From positions 62,001 to 126,000 of the forward strand of contig NZ_JAMFLX010000003.1 of NCBI RefSeq assembly GCF_023502345.1: DNA of 64,000 bases. Reading direction: 5' to 3'. A model generated the notes under the pieces. The model had not been told where the DNA came from, did no database searches, and was given only the letters and a program-made list of their open reading frames with translations. The translations under genes were made by a program, and so were the position numbers. The stretch is from Parendozoicomonas callyspongiae. Its GTDB lineage: Bacteria; Pseudomonadota; Gammaproteobacteria; Pseudomonadales; Endozoicomonadaceae. Shown here piece by piece: positions 30,310-40,169 of the stretch; the stretch's first letter is position 1, and every line of letters starts with the position of its first letter.

Positions 30310-30660
30310 ATGGCGATCGACCGCTCAAACAGCCTTGAGCCGGAAATGCCAGCGCCTGAAAAAATTGACAGTCAGGGCATTTCAGCCAAACAAGTGCAGA
30401 GCGTCGCTCACCTTGCCCGACTGTCTATCAGTGAGGATGAGGTCAGACAGACCACCGAAAAGCTCACGGCCATTATGGGCCTGATTGATGAAATGCAGGC
30501 GGTGAATACCGACGGCATTGAGCCTCTCGCCAATCCACTTGATGCAGTCCAGCGGCTGCGGGCAGACGAAGTTACGGAAACCAATAATCGTGAGCAGCTG
30601 ATGACCAATGCTCCGGCCAAAGAAGATGGTCTGTTCCTGGTTCCGAAAGTGATTGACTGA
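30310..30660 (+). CDS. gatC: GatC, Asp/Glu-tRNA amidotransferase subunit C
   Basis: The 116-aa product has the GatC core ([38 protein letters not shown]) preceded by a polar extension of about 22 residues. GatC wraps around GatA and GatB and stabilises the complex that converts misacylated Glu-tRNA(Gln) or Asp-tRNA(Asn) to the correct amide. It opens the gatCAB operon, divergent from mreB, as in pseudomonads and relatives. GGAG lies 7 nt upstream of the ATG. Confidence 0.95.
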   Translation: MAIDRSNSLEPEMPAPEKIDSQGISAKQVQSVAHLARLSISEDEVRQTTEKLTAIMGLIDEMQAVNTDGIEPLANPLDAVQRLRADEVTETNNREQLMTNAPAKEDGLFLVPKVID

Positions 30661-30723
30661 TTTTTTATTTCAGGCCACCGCTTCCCTACCTCTGCCCACT
30701 GATCGAAGCACAGATATTACAAC

Positions 30724-32223
30724 ATGAACGAAAAGCCATTGGTTGAAAAAAGCTTGATTGAAAAAAGTCTGGCTGAACTTTCCCGGTCGCTGAAAGCCGG
30801 TGAAGTGTCCAGCGTCGAGCTGACCCAAACCTATCTCGATAGAATCAATACTCTCGGCAGTGATCTGAACGCCTTCATCACTGTCTGCCCTGATATCGCC
30901 CTTGAGCAGGCAAAAGCTGCCGATGAAGCCATTGCCGCTGGCAATACTACGCCTCTGACCGGTATTCCCCTGGCCCATAAAGACCTGTTCTGCACCCAGG
31001 GTATCAAGACCAGCTGTGGCTCCAGAATGCTGGATAATTTCATTGCCCCTTATGAATCCACAGTAACCGCCAACTTTAAAGCTGCCGGAGCAGTTAACCT
31101 GGGCAAGCTGAACATGGACGAGTTTGCCATGGGCGGCGCCAATGAAAACAGCTACTACGGTCCGGTTAAAAACCCCTGGAACCACGATATGATTCCCGGC
31201 GGTTCCTCTGGCGGCTCCGCTGCTGCTGTTGCGGCCCGTCTGGCAGCCGGTACGACCGGAACTGATACTGGTGGCTCCATCCGTCAGCCTGCCAGCATGT
31301 GTGGCATTACCGGCATTAAGCCAACCTATGGTCGTGTATCCCGCTGGGGCATGGTGGCCTTTGCTTCCAGTCTGGACCAGGCAGGTCCAATGGCACGCAC
31401 CGCTGAAGATGCCGCCATGATGCTGAATGTGATGGCCGGTTTTGATCCGAAAGATTCCACCTGTATGGATCGTGCGGTTCCTGATTACACTGCCACTCTG
31501 AACGAACCACTGAAAGGCCTGCGTATCGGCCTGCCTAAGGAGTACTTCGCTGAAGGTCTGGACAACAAGGTAGAACAGGTTGTCCGTGATGCCATCAAGG
31601 AATACGAGAAGCTGGGCGCAACGGTAAAAGAAATCAGCCTGCCCCGCACTCATCACTCTGTTGCTGCTTATTATGTTATCGCTCCCGCAGAAGCCTCTGC
31701 CAACCTGTCCCGTTTCGACGGTGCACGCTTTGGTCACCGCTGTGAAGATCCAAAAGATTTGGAAGATATGTACAAGCGCAGTCGTGCCGAAGGCTTCGGT
31801 AGAGAAGTTAAGAACCGTATCCTGGTAGGCGCTTACGCACTCTCCGCTGGTTACTACGACGCTTACTACGCCAAGGCCCAGAAGCTTCGTCGCATGATCC
31901 GTGATGACTTTATGTCTGCTTTCAACGAAGTCGATGTAATCATGGGTCCAACCGCACCAACTCCAGCCTTCCCGATTGGCGATAAGACCGATGACCCTGT
32001 GGCTATGTACCTGGGTGATATCTTTACTATCTCCGTTAACCTGGCTGGCCTGCCTGCCATGAGTGTTCCGGCTGGCATGGTGGATGGACTGCCTGTCGGC
32101 CTGCAGATTATTGCACCGCACTTTGAAGAAGCCCGCCTGCTCAATGCAGGTCACCAGTACCAGCAGGTGACCGACTGGCATCTGGCAGTTCCAACAGGCA
32201 TTGACGCTGGCATGAAAGGTTAA
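30724..32223 (+). CDS. gatA: GatA, amidotransferase (amidase) subunit
   Basis: The 499-aa amidase-signature enzyme carries the catalytic Lys in [15 protein letters not shown], and the Ser-cis-Ser-Lys segment in [14 protein letters not shown] and [13 protein letters not shown]. GatA releases ammonia from glutamine for GatB. The length is normal. It lies 63 bp after gatC and 14 bp before gatB, which fits one operon. A tract of optimised codons suggests high expression. Confidence 0.97.
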   Translation: MNEKPLVEKSLIEKSLAELSRSLKAGEVSSVELTQTYLDRINTLGSDLNAFITVCPDIALEQAKAADEAIAAGNTTPLTGIPLAHKDLFCTQGIKTSCGSRMLDNFIAPYESTVTANFKAAGAVNLGKLNMDEFAMGGANENSYYGPVKNPWNHDMIPGGSSGGSAAAVAARLAAGTTGTDTGGSIRQPASMCGITGIKPTYGRVSRWGMVAFASSLDQAGPMARTAEDAAMMLNVMAGFDPKDSTCMDRAVPDYTATLNEPLKGLRIGLPKEYFAEGLDNKVEQVVRDAIKEYEKLGATVKEISLPRTHHSVAAYYVIAPAEASANLSRFDGARFGHRCEDPKDLEDMYKRSRAEGFGREVKNRILVGAYALSAGYYDAYYAKAQKLRRMIRDDFMSAFNEVDVIMGPTAPTPAFPIGDKTDDPVAMYLGDIFTISVNLAGLPAMSVPAGMVDGLPVGLQIIAPHFEEARLLNAGHQYQQVTDWHLAVPTGIDAGMKG

Positions 32224-32237
32224 AGAGGAGTAGAACA

Positions 32238-33695
32238 ATGGAATGGGAAGCGGTTATCGGGCTTGAGATTCACGTTCAGCTCGCCACTAAAACCAAGATT
32301 TTCTCCGGTGCCTCCACTGCCTTTGGTGCCGAACCAAATACCCAGGCCTGCGCGGTAGACCTGGGCCTGCCGGGTATTCTGCCGGTTGTAAACGAAGAAG
32401 CCATTAATATGGCGATCAAGTTTGGTCTGGGTATCAAGGCCGAGATCAACAAGGTCAATATTTTCGAGCGCAAAAACTACTTCTACCCTGACCTGCCCAA
32501 GGGCTACCAAACCACTCAGCTGGATAAGCCTATCGTCGGTGCCGGACACATGGATATTGCGCTGGATGATGGCAGCACTCACCGCGTACGCATTCACCAT
32601 GCCCACCTGGAAGAAGATGCAGGCAAGAGCCTGCACGAAGCTTTCTCTACTGGGAGCCATGGCATGAGTGGTATCGATCTGAACCGTGCCGGTACACCTC
32701 TGATTGAAGTTGTTACCGAACCGGATATGCGCAACGCCAAGCAGGCCGTGGCTTTTGCCCGCAAACTGCACTCTATCGTGACCACTCTGGGAATCTGTGA
32801 CGGCGAAATGTCTCAGGGTTCCATGCGTTTTGACGTAAACGTCTCTGTTCGCCCACAAGGTCAGGAGAAGCTGGGCACCCGCACCGAAACCAAGAACCTG
32901 AACTCCTTCAAGTTTATGGAACGTGCCATTAATAAGGAGATTCAGCGCCAGATTGAAGCGATCGAAGATGGTTTCGAAATTGTGCAGGAAACCCGTCTCT
33001 ACAACGGTGATACCGATGTTGCCCGCTCCATGCGCAGCAAGGAAGAAGCCAACGATTACCGTTACTTCCCCTGCCCTGATCTGCTGCCGGTTGTGATTGA
33101 AGACAGCCGTCTGGAAAAGATCCGTTCCGAGATGCCGGAAATGCCTGAAGCCCGTAAGGCACGCTTTATCAATGACCTTGGTCTGGGCGATTACGATGCC
33201 GAGGTTCTCTCCTGCGAACTGGCAACAGCGGATTACTTTGAAGCTGCTGCCAAAGCCGGTGGTGATGCCAAGCTGGCCGCTAACTGGGTGATGGGCGAAC
33301 TGGCCAAGACTCTGAACCAGAATGATCTGGAAATCGTCAGCTCTCCAGTTAGCGCTGAAGCCCTGGGAGGCCTGGTTGCCCGTATCAAGGACAATACCAT
33401 CTCCGGTAAAATCGCCAAGCAGGTATTTGAGGCTCTGTGGAATAATGAAGGTTCTTCAGCCGATGAAGTCATTGAGAAGAAAGGACTGAAGCAGGTAACC
33501 GATATCGGCGCTATCGAAGCGATTATCGATGATGTGCTGGCCAGAAATCCTGCACAGGTTGAACAGTACAGAGCAGCTGATGATGCCAGGCGCGGCAAGA
33601 TGGTTGGCTTCTTTGTCGGTCAAACCATGAAGGCTTCCCGTGGTAAGGCTAATCCAGGCATGGTTAACCAGCTTTTGAAAAAGAAGTTGCAGTAG
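32238..33695 (+). CDS. gatB: GatB, amidotransferase (tRNA-binding, kinase) subunit
   Basis: The 485-aa product has the typical GatB start ([20 protein letters not shown]), the [16 protein letters not shown] segment of the catalytic cradle, and a C-terminal YqeY-like tail that binds the tRNA. It phosphorylates and then amidates the tRNA-bound Glu or Asp using ammonia from GatA. AAAGAGGAG precedes the ATG at good spacing. It is the last gene of gatCAB. Confidence 0.97.
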   Translation: MEWEAVIGLEIHVQLATKTKIFSGASTAFGAEPNTQACAVDLGLPGILPVVNEEAINMAIKFGLGIKAEINKVNIFERKNYFYPDLPKGYQTTQLDKPIVGAGHMDIALDDGSTHRVRIHHAHLEEDAGKSLHEAFSTGSHGMSGIDLNRAGTPLIEVVTEPDMRNAKQAVAFARKLHSIVTTLGICDGEMSQGSMRFDVNVSVRPQGQEKLGTRTETKNLNSFKFMERAINKEIQRQIEAIEDGFEIVQETRLYNGDTDVARSMRSKEEANDYRYFPCPDLLPVVIEDSRLEKIRSEMPEMPEARKARFINDLGLGDYDAEVLSCELATADYFEAAAKAGGDAKLAANWVMGELAKTLNQNDLEIVSSPVSAEALGGLVARIKDNTISGKIAKQVFEALWNNEGSSADEVIEKKGLKQVTDIGAIEAIIDDVLARNPAQVEQYRAADDARRGKMVGFFVGQTMKASRGKANPGMVNQLLKKKLQ

Positions 33696-33765
33696 AGGAT
33701 TACCATTTTATGGTTGCTCTTTAGCTTTTATAAATTTGATTCAATGGATGCAGGCTTTTGATAAA

Positions 33766-33807
33766 CAGGGGGGCGGAATGAATGATTCTTTCCCCCTGCC
33801 GGTTTTT
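33766..33807 (+). terminator. Possible gatCAB terminator
   Basis: CAGGGGG pairs with CCCCCTG around a roughly 19-nt loop, followed shortly by GGTTTTTAC. It lies about 70 nt after the gatB stop. The long loop makes it a weak candidate. Confidence 0.4.
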
Positions 33808-33868
33808 ACTTTGATAACTGGCTTGATTTGACGAACCAAGACTTAGGCTGACATAAAAGTTCAGATAC

Positions 33869-34588
33869 TTATAATAAGGGTTTCTCGTACCGGGTAAGAT
33901 GGTAACCTCCATCTGGGGGCGAATAAGATGAGTATTCAACATACCCATTACTCTTCAGTTTTTCATGTTTGAAATCTTTTTTATCTGGTACTGACTGCCC
34001 ATCGGCACAGACATCAACGACAAGGGACTTGTAGTGATTCTCTTTTGCAAATTGCTCAGCTTCGAACATCAGTTGTGTTGCAAGTTTCTTATTACTTTCT
34101 GACATTTTTACTGTCATCAAGCCAACATACAACTGCGTGGCATCCAGAAATCCTTGATCAGTTTGATGAGCCTTCACTCTATCGCCTTTACTCACGACAC
34201 AACATGCTATTAATTCCTTATGTTCTCCATCTTTCTGTTCGCGGTTCATTTCAAGGATGGTGTTTTCATCACGATGAACAAACCCCGTTAGTTTTTCCTC
34301 AGTGATTCTATCTTTTCCTCCATCTAACCCATAATCCCTGTACGCCGCATTCACAAATTCAACCACTTTTTTTATTTTCTCTTTAGCCCCCACTGATTTC
34401 GCAGAGATATGATCAACCGTGACACCAGCCACAGTGACCGAGTAGTCACTCAGCGCTTTATCGGGACTTCCCGACTGGCCCGAGGGAGCTACGTAACTCT
34501 TGCCATCCAGTTGTTTATTTTCACTTTCAGGTACTGGCAACGGGGAATTATGACTCACGGGTTTGCTTTCAGAAGATATTCCTCTCAT
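33869..34588 (-). CDS. GNAT-like acetyltransferase with disordered N-terminus
   Basis: The 239-aa product has about 50 polar, Ser/Pro-rich residues, then a region that reads as a GNAT fold. The motif-A-like helix follows VGLMTVKMSESNKKLATQLM, then FAKENHYKSLVVDVCADG (motif B-like strand) and a C-terminal KLKSNGYVEYSSYSP segment typical of the last GNAT strands. The acetyl-CoA pyrophosphate loop (Q/RxxGxG/A) is not canonical here (ESNKKLA), so activity is uncertain. It starts a leftward accessory group next to the kinase gene. The substrate is unknown. No signal peptide is present. Confidence 0.65.
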   Translation of the reverse strand: MRGISSESKPVSHNSPLPVPESENKQLDGKSYVAPSGQSGSPDKALSDYSVTVAGVTVDHISAKSVGAKEKIKKVVEFVNAAYRDYGLDGGKDRITEEKLTGFVHRDENTILEMNREQKDGEHKELIACCVVSKGDRVKAHQTDQGFLDATQLYVGLMTVKMSESNKKLATQLMFEAEQFAKENHYKSLVVDVCADGQSVPDKKDFKHEKLKSNGYVEYSSYSPPDGGYHLTRYEKPLL

Positions 34589-34752
34589 AGTATTTCCCTA
34601 TATATTTGTTTCTCCGAGATAACAGAAATGGCCCAACCATTCTGGTTTTTTCACTATTTTCAGTGTATATCAAACCACCAAGCTGACTTTCTGGAGGCAT
34701 TTCGTAGACATTGCGTAGCCAGGCCAGTAAGAAACAGGGCTTTCAGCGCTAT

Positions 34753-35991
34753 TTAATTGGCAGGTGGGTATTGTTTTATAAGCTCTATGGCCCTCTCAGC
34801 ATCAGGACGCTTATACACATCTGCTTTCATAAAATTAAACTGGCATGAACCAACAGCAAAACTCGGAGAATGCCATCTGTCTTGCGGGTTTATTATAATT
34901 TTTGCCATTTCCTGCAAGATAACACCCAAAGAATAAATATCAGCTTTATGAGATACACGAGTTAAACAGTTTTTACTGATCTCAATTTCAGGTGCCCGAT
35001 ATTTCTCTGTGGTCTCATCTAAAAGAGTAAATGCTGGAAGATCACTGCCTGGCTCGAGTTTCCTGGCTGAGCCAAAATCAGTAATCTTAATACATCTTGT
35101 TTCTTTGCCGCTCTTTGATTCTGCCAGCATGATATTCGATGGTTTAATATCAAAATGAGCATAGCCTTGCCGATGAATCCATGCGATTCCCTCCGCTATT
35201 TGAAGCGCAAAGTGATAAAACTCAGGAGCACGATTTATTTTATCGCTTGCACATATGCAGAAATAATCAAAAAGCGTACCTCCAAGTATATATTCGCAAA
35301 CCATAACGTCAGCCATATCTTTTGAAAATGAGTAAGAACCATATAGCTCAGGGATTGAAGGGTGCCCCTGTAGTTTCTTGAGCGTTAACACTTCAGATAG
35401 TAATCTCTCCGACCTTTTTTTTGGCTCGCGAGCAAAAGAAATCTTAGTTGCCTCAGGTGTCCTCATCCATAGTTCCCTCCACTCCGGAACCAAGCTTACA
35501 ACTTTCACAGCCAAGGCTTTTCCCGTCAAAGGCTCTATACCTTTTTCACCAGAGAAGGCACCGAATTTATCATTAAAGAATACTTTGTAAACAACACCAG
35601 TCCCTCCTGCACTTGCCTTACTTGTAGTATCAATTTCAAGCTCATTAACATCGGCAGGCATATGGTATTTTGAGTGCAGGGTAAGCAGAAGTTCTCTTTG
35701 AGTCGTTTTTTTATCTAACTTATCAACCTCATCAGTTTTTAGTACTTTACGTTCTGGAGTAAAAGACAAATCGTTTATTTTTTGTCGCTTAACAGACCTA
35801 TGCCCCATTGCTGTCCCCGCTGACTGCAAGCTTAAACTGAATGCACCTGACTGAATGACATGGCCTGTCGTTCGTTCTATTTTCTTTTGAAATGAACTGC
35901 TCGATGTTCCAGCTACACTCCCCTCACACTCCGAGCTTCCTCTTTTCACGGGACTTTTTATATTTATATCCATATTCATATCGGCCGCCAT
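34753..35991 (-). CDS. Eukaryotic-type Ser/Thr protein kinase
   Basis: The 412-aa product has a polar N-terminal 120 residues with a basic SVKRQK stretch (66-71). A complete kinase domain follows: glycine loop ASAGGTGVVYKV (127-137), VAIK-type K163, a candidate C-helix E200, catalytic loop HFDIKPSN (D281, K283, N286), DFG at 305-307, and APE at 334-336 with conserved D351. The residue before the catalytic Asp is Phe, so this is a non-RD kinase. There is no membrane helix or PASTA domain, unlike typical bacterial PknB-type sensors. That favours a cytosolic or exported kinase; an effector role is inference. Base composition is visibly more AT-rich than the flanking gat and pts genes. Confidence 0.9.
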   Translation of the reverse strand: MAADMNMDINIKSPVKRGSSECEGSVAGTSSSSFQKKIERTTGHVIQSGAFSLSLQSAGTAMGHRSVKRQKINDLSFTPERKVLKTDEVDKLDKKTTQRELLLTLHSKYHMPADVNELEIDTTSKASAGGTGVVYKVFFNDKFGAFSGEKGIEPLTGKALAVKVVSLVPEWRELWMRTPEATKISFAREPKKRSERLLSEVLTLKKLQGHPSIPELYGSYSFSKDMADVMVCEYILGGTLFDYFCICASDKINRAPEFYHFALQIAEGIAWIHRQGYAHFDIKPSNIMLAESKSGKETRCIKITDFGSARKLEPGSDLPAFTLLDETTEKYRAPEIEISKNCLTRVSHKADIYSLGVILQEMAKIIINPQDRWHSPSFAVGSCQFNFMKADVYKRPDAERAIELIKQYPPAN

Positions 35992-36088
35992 AGTACCTGG
36001 CTCCGTTAATTATTATTGCAACTTGACTGATATTACTTAGAGAAAAAGGTATCTTGAAAATTCCATGTCATAACAGCCTTGTTACCAA

Positions 36089-37111
36089 TTACTTTTTTGC
36101 AGGAGTAAATTCAGCAGTTCCTTGCACTCCTAAAGAATTACCATAGTGCGGTTGCTCTTCATGTATTAGCGGCGTTCTCTCGGTGGGCTGAGAGGCAGAT
36201 CTGCTATCTCGACATAAGTCATGGCAACAAAATAAGCTGGTAAGATTGGATAACAGGCTGGGCGATGGTGGTCTGCTCTCACTCTCATCTCTGACTCCAT
36301 CTCTGACTTCATCTTTTTTTGACCAGTTTTTTTCTTTAACCAGCCGAAGCAAACCGGGTATTCTATCATCAACATGTAGAGTAAAGGTGCGGGTCTTAAA
36401 AATATTACCCGTCTTGAAATGGACGAGTATTGACAAATCATAAGAAGCAAAATTCCGTGAAGCAGAATACCTGGGCATCACTTGAGGTTCAGCAGAAAAG
36501 TTGTCTGCGATGCTGATACTGACAGCTTCAATTTGCTCTTTTGCCCCTAGAGCAATATCTGTACCCTCTGGAGGGGCTATCAAAAGATAGCCGCCACTGT
36601 ACCATTGGTGTATTTGAGCCCTCCCTATAAAATCCCTTACCTTATCCTCTTCACCAGAGGAAGAGAATATCAGCAGCAAGGCCTGAACCAATGCAAATAG
36701 TGTGTTAAGGTCACTGCACTCATTATCCACCGCAACGAATACCGGGCCTTCAGGTTTTTCACTATAATAAACGTCACGATCAACAACCTTAAGTATTTTC
36801 TTATTTGCTTCTTGCACATCAGAAACCTTAGGAACTACCGAAAGATCAACCTGAACTACACCTTGTTCAAAGCCTTCGCGTAGCCAACTAACATCAAATT
36901 TGTTTTCGTTAGGGGCCCAAAACGTTAAAGATAAGGACTTCCACTCTACTTTATAGACGGAACCGTTACCTACTCTTGTTGATGTCTCTTGTACCGGCCA
37001 TTTAAACACTATAGGTTTTCCATAGGGAAAGTCGTCAGAAAGAATATTTGCAGACAACTTGCCGCACATACTGACCATTAACAACAGGAGAGAAAACCGA
37101 AACAACATCAA
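36089..37111 (-). CDS. Secreted protein of unknown function with ERTPLI tail motif
   Basis: The 340-aa product has an N-terminal signal peptide (hydrophobic 3-20, likely cut after KLSA) and an otherwise soluble body with no domain I recognise. A Cys-rich segment (LFCCHDLCRD) lies near residue 290. The tail contains ERTPLI (311-316), which matches the eukaryotic acidic di-leucine sorting pattern [DE]xxxL[LI]. It sits upstream of the kinase and acetyltransferase genes on the same strand, with 97 bp between it and the kinase, so the three may be expressed together. The function is unknown. Confidence 0.78.
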   Translation of the reverse strand: MMLFRFSLLLLMVSMCGKLSANILSDDFPYGKPIVFKWPVQETSTRVGNGSVYKVEWKSLSLTFWAPNENKFDVSWLREGFEQGVVQVDLSVVPKVSDVQEANKKILKVVDRDVYYSEKPEGPVFVAVDNECSDLNTLFALVQALLLIFSSSGEEDKVRDFIGRAQIHQWYSGGYLLIAPPEGTDIALGAKEQIEAVSISIADNFSAEPQVMPRYSASRNFASYDLSILVHFKTGNIFKTRTFTLHVDDRIPGLLRLVKEKNWSKKDEVRDGVRDESESRPPSPSLLSNLTSLFCCHDLCRDSRSASQPTERTPLIHEEQPHYGNSLGVQGTAEFTPAKK

Positions 37112-37336
37112 TACACTCGCTCCGCTTTACTAACCGACAAAACGATCCTGACCCTGATCTGGCAGATAAAGGAACACCTGTACCCTCCGTTTCAGCGGGA
37201 ACAGAAGCTTAGTTCAATCCAGGGCAATGCATTATGTTTCGCGCAATAATCCAGTGCTACAGTAAGGGCAAGTCTTTCCTTCTGGAAACCTGCCACTATC
37301 CTGAAAGCTGGCCTGAACACTTGTTTTAAATACTGC

Positions 37337-39064
37337 CTAAACGCTGGCTACAGCATCAACCAATGCCTTTACTTCATCAGAAGATCTCAGCTCCAGACAC
37401 TTCTCAGCCAGGTGCTTAAGAGTAGGTGTATTTGCCTTGCGCAGAGCTTTCTTCACTCGGGGAATAGACGAAGCGGGCATGCTGAATTCATCCAGCCCCA
37501 TGCCAGCAAGAACCAGCGCCGCCTGTTCATCACCTGCCAGCTCACCACACATGCCAACCCACTTTCCAGCATTATGGGCTGCATCAATGACCATCTTGAT
37601 CGCACGTAGCACGGAGGGAGACAGGCTGTCGTAAAGACCTGAAATATTTTCATTACCACGATCAACGGCCAGCAAGTACTGAGTCAGGTCATTGGTTCCA
37701 ATACTGAAAAAGTCCACTTCCTTAATCAGCTGATCGGCAATCATAACCGAAGCAGGTGTTTCCACCATTACGCCAACTTCACAATCCTGATCATAGGCAA
37801 CACCTTCCTCAGTCAGGGCCAGAGTCACCAGCTCAATATGAGCTTTCAGACGCTGAACCTCATCGAGAGAAATTACCATGGGGAACAGAATTTTGATTTT
37901 GCCAAATGCACTGGCACGCAGGATGGCACGCAGTTGGGTGTGAAGAATTTCAGGACGATCCAGACACATACGAATGGCACGCCAACCCAGGAAAGGGTTT
38001 AACTCTGCCGGCAGATCCAGGTAAGGAAGATTCTTATCACCACCAATATCCAGAGTCCGGATTATCACTGACATACCATTTGCTGCTTCAGCGGCACGCC
38101 TGTAGGCCTCAAACTGAACCTCCTCAGAAGGCATGCTGCTGCGCCCCATAAACAGGAACTCAGTACGGAAGAGACCAATTCCCTCTGCACCATTTTCCAT
38201 GGCCAGCTCAATGTCACCAGGCTGACCGATATTGGCGCCCATCTCGAATAAGCAACCATCAGATGTTTGCGCAGGCAGATCCTTTAGCAGCCGCAGTTCC
38301 TGCTTCTCGGTTTCCAGTTTATCCAGCTCAAGACCAGCCTGTTCGAGCTGTTCTGCGTTGGGGTTGGGAATCAGGTTATTGTTCAGGGCGTCGAGGATCA
38401 GGGTATCACCATCTTTCACTGCCGCAGAAATTTCCGTACACCCTACAATGGCGGGCAATTCCAGCGTTCGCGCAAGAATAGCGGAGTGAGATGTCTTACC
38501 GCCTACTGCGGTGACAAAGCCTTTGACTCTAGTGAAATCAAGCTGTGCGGTATCGGAAGGTGAAAGATCATTGGCAACAATAATTGAGTTCTCTTTCAGG
38601 CACCCCAGGCCGGGCATTGGAATACCAAGGATATTGCAGACCATTCGTACACCGACATCGCGCAGATCGGCGGCGCGTTCCCTCAGATATTCATTTTCAA
38701 GCTGTTCAATCACACCAATATTATTGCGTATAACCTGATCCGCAGCGGCTACGGCATTTTTACCGGAGCGAATAAGCTCAAGAACTTCCTCTTCGAGCTC
38801 TTCATCCTCGGCGATCAGCATATGACCTTCAAAGACTGAAGCCTGCTGCTCTCCAAGAGTTGAGCAGGTTTCCTTATAAATCTTCTCCAGCTGATCCATT
38901 GAATTCTGACGTGCAGCCATAAAATGGCCGATCTCATCATCAATCTGATCCCGAGCAATATCTGCCTCTGGTATTTCAGGGTATTCATTGTGGTAGAAGA
39001 CCACTTCTCCAATGGCTATACCCGGTGAAGCAATGATTCCTTCCAGTTTTTGTGCAGCGGCCAT
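37337..39064 (-). CDS. ptsI: PTS enzyme I (phosphoenolpyruvate-protein phosphotransferase)
   Basis: The 575-aa product is enzyme I of the sugar phosphotransferase system. It takes phosphate from PEP onto His193 in GGKTSHSAILAR and passes it to HPr. The PEP-binding domain is complete (GIGLFRTEFLFMGR, FPMVISLDEV, FFSIGTNDLTQYLLAVDRGN, CGELAGDEQAA). The frame is open 10 codons further upstream, but that would overlap ptsH; the ATG at 39064 lies 4 bp after the ptsH stop and 8 nt after GGAGGG. It has no fused GAF or EIIA domain, so it is the plain PtsI type. No EII genes are next to it. Confidence 0.95.
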   Translation of the reverse strand: MAAAQKLEGIIASPGIAIGEVVFYHNEYPEIPEADIARDQIDDEIGHFMAARQNSMDQLEKIYKETCSTLGEQQASVFEGHMLIAEDEELEEEVLELIRSGKNAVAAADQVIRNNIGVIEQLENEYLRERAADLRDVGVRMVCNILGIPMPGLGCLKENSIIVANDLSPSDTAQLDFTRVKGFVTAVGGKTSHSAILARTLELPAIVGCTEISAAVKDGDTLILDALNNNLIPNPNAEQLEQAGLELDKLETEKQELRLLKDLPAQTSDGCLFEMGANIGQPGDIELAMENGAEGIGLFRTEFLFMGRSSMPSEEVQFEAYRRAAEAANGMSVIIRTLDIGGDKNLPYLDLPAELNPFLGWRAIRMCLDRPEILHTQLRAILRASAFGKIKILFPMVISLDEVQRLKAHIELVTLALTEEGVAYDQDCEVGVMVETPASVMIADQLIKEVDFFSIGTNDLTQYLLAVDRGNENISGLYDSLSPSVLRAIKMVIDAAHNAGKWVGMCGELAGDEQAALVLAGMGLDEFSMPASSIPRVKKALRKANTPTLKHLAEKCLELRSSDEVKALVDAVASV

Positions 39065-39068
39065 GTCC

Positions 39069-39329
39069 TTAGCCCTCCAGAGTTTCAACAACATGCTTCA
39101 GCTGATCCAGCGCCTGAAGCTCATCTTCTCCCTCAGTACACAGGGTGATGGCATCTCCGTATACAACTCCCAACCCCAGCAACTTCATCAAACTCTTGGC
39201 ATTGACGGTCTGCCCATTCTTCTCAACAGTCACCTTGCTGGAAAATTGCTTGCACGCTTTGACAAACACGGTTCCCGGTCGAGCGTGAAAGCCATTCTCG
39301 TTGATGATGTTAAGTTGTACTGACTGCAT
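39069..39329 (-). CDS. ptsH: HPr phosphocarrier protein
   Basis: The 86-aa HPr has the active-site His15 in GFHARPGT and the regulatory-type Ser46 in AKSLMKLLGLG. It shuttles phosphate from enzyme I to sugar-specific EII proteins. It forms a two-gene operon with ptsI (4-bp gap). Upstream, across about 275 bp, lies a divergent DeoR/AgaR-type regulator fragment with phased repeats between, which suggests the pair once belonged to a regulated amino-sugar or polyol PTS cluster. Confidence 0.95.
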   Translation of the reverse strand: MQSVQLNIINENGFHARPGTVFVKACKQFSSKVTVEKNGQTVNAKSLMKLLGLGVVYGDAITLCTEGEDELQALDQLKHVVETLEG

Positions 39330-39490
39330 GATCCGGTTTCCCTGTTAGGCAAAAAAATATCGCCATTCGCTGCTCAGCCCCGGGTAGGCAAACCCAACTG
39401 CTGATTCATGGCTGTTGTTCGGATATAAGGCAACATTTTTCATTACTCAACGCCAATGCCACAGGGCAAATCGGGGACAATAAATAACCA

Positions 39491-39540
39491 AAGGAAAGCC
39501 TACGAAAGCTATTGAAAATTATTGAAAATCATTGAAACCT
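39491..39540. promoter_or_regulatory. Five 10-bp-phased repeats, likely DeoR/AgaR-type operator
   Basis: Five consecutive 10-bp units share a central GAAA: AAGGAAAGCC, TACGAAAGCT, ATTGAAAATT, ATTGAAAATC and ATTGAAACCT. On the other strand these read as repeated TTTCAAT, as in AgaR-type operators. They lie about 65 bp upstream of the truncated regulator and 160 bp upstream of ptsH. Spacing of one helical turn suggests cooperative binding on one face of the DNA. Confidence 0.6.
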
Positions 39541-39605
39541 GATTGAGAACATTCATAAGTTAGCTCCAATAAAGAGCCACCGCCCTGGATGTTTAAGAGG
39601 CACTT

Positions 39606-40049
39606 ATGGCGAACACAATAACAACAGCAGAGCGACGCGAAGTCATCATCCGCCAAGTCCGCCAGTACAGGCATGTTCGCGTTGAAGATCTCCCCGACCG
39701 GTTTCATGTATCCACCGTTACCATTCGCAGTGACATGAACTACCTTAACGACAAAGGGCTGATAATTCGTTCCCGTGGCGGAGCAACTATTCCGGAAATA
39801 TTCTCACGGGAACTCCCGCTCAGGGATAAAAACTTCCTGAACAATGAAAAGAAAGAAGCCCTTGCCCGTAAAGCCGCGACCCTGGTCTGCGATGGTAAAT
39901 CTCTGATCATGGATTCAGGCACTACCACCGAACGCCCGGCACGCTACCTTACTGACAAGCACAATCTTGTCGTGATGACTAACGGACTTAATGTAGCAAA
40001 TGAACTGGCTCGTCACCCGAATATTGAAGTCAGGATGACGGGATTTTGA
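39606..40049 (+). pseudogene. Truncated DeoR/AgaR-family transcriptional regulator
   Basis: The 147 codons cover the DeoR-type HTH (RREVIIRQVRQY, VSTVTIRSDMNYLNDKG) and the start of the sugar-phosphate sensor domain (DSGTTTERPARYL, MTNGLNVANELARHPNIEV). Family members are about 250 aa. Here the frame ends at MTGF just where the conserved MTGG segment should continue, and no remainder of the sensor domain is seen in other frames downstream. It is therefore most likely a deletion-truncated pseudogene. The HTH is intact, so a short DNA-binding product that can no longer sense inducer is possible. It diverges from ptsHI. Confidence 0.8.
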
Positions 40050-40169
40050 ACACACTTGAAAGGATGACTAACAACACAGCCGCCATTCAGGTAGGAATAA
40101 CCCCTTGGCTCCACCAGACATCATGCATTATCATTAGCCCATCAATTCGTGAAAAAAGGAGAGCACAAG

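Noticed and set aside
30670-32238. 522-codon open frame antisense to gatA
   Set aside because: Same reason: gatA is clear on the plus strand and the antisense product has no protein-family features.
33721-33948. 75-codon leftward frame after gatB
   Set aside because: It overlaps the end of the acetyltransferase-like gene in another frame and a likely terminator; no ribosome site.
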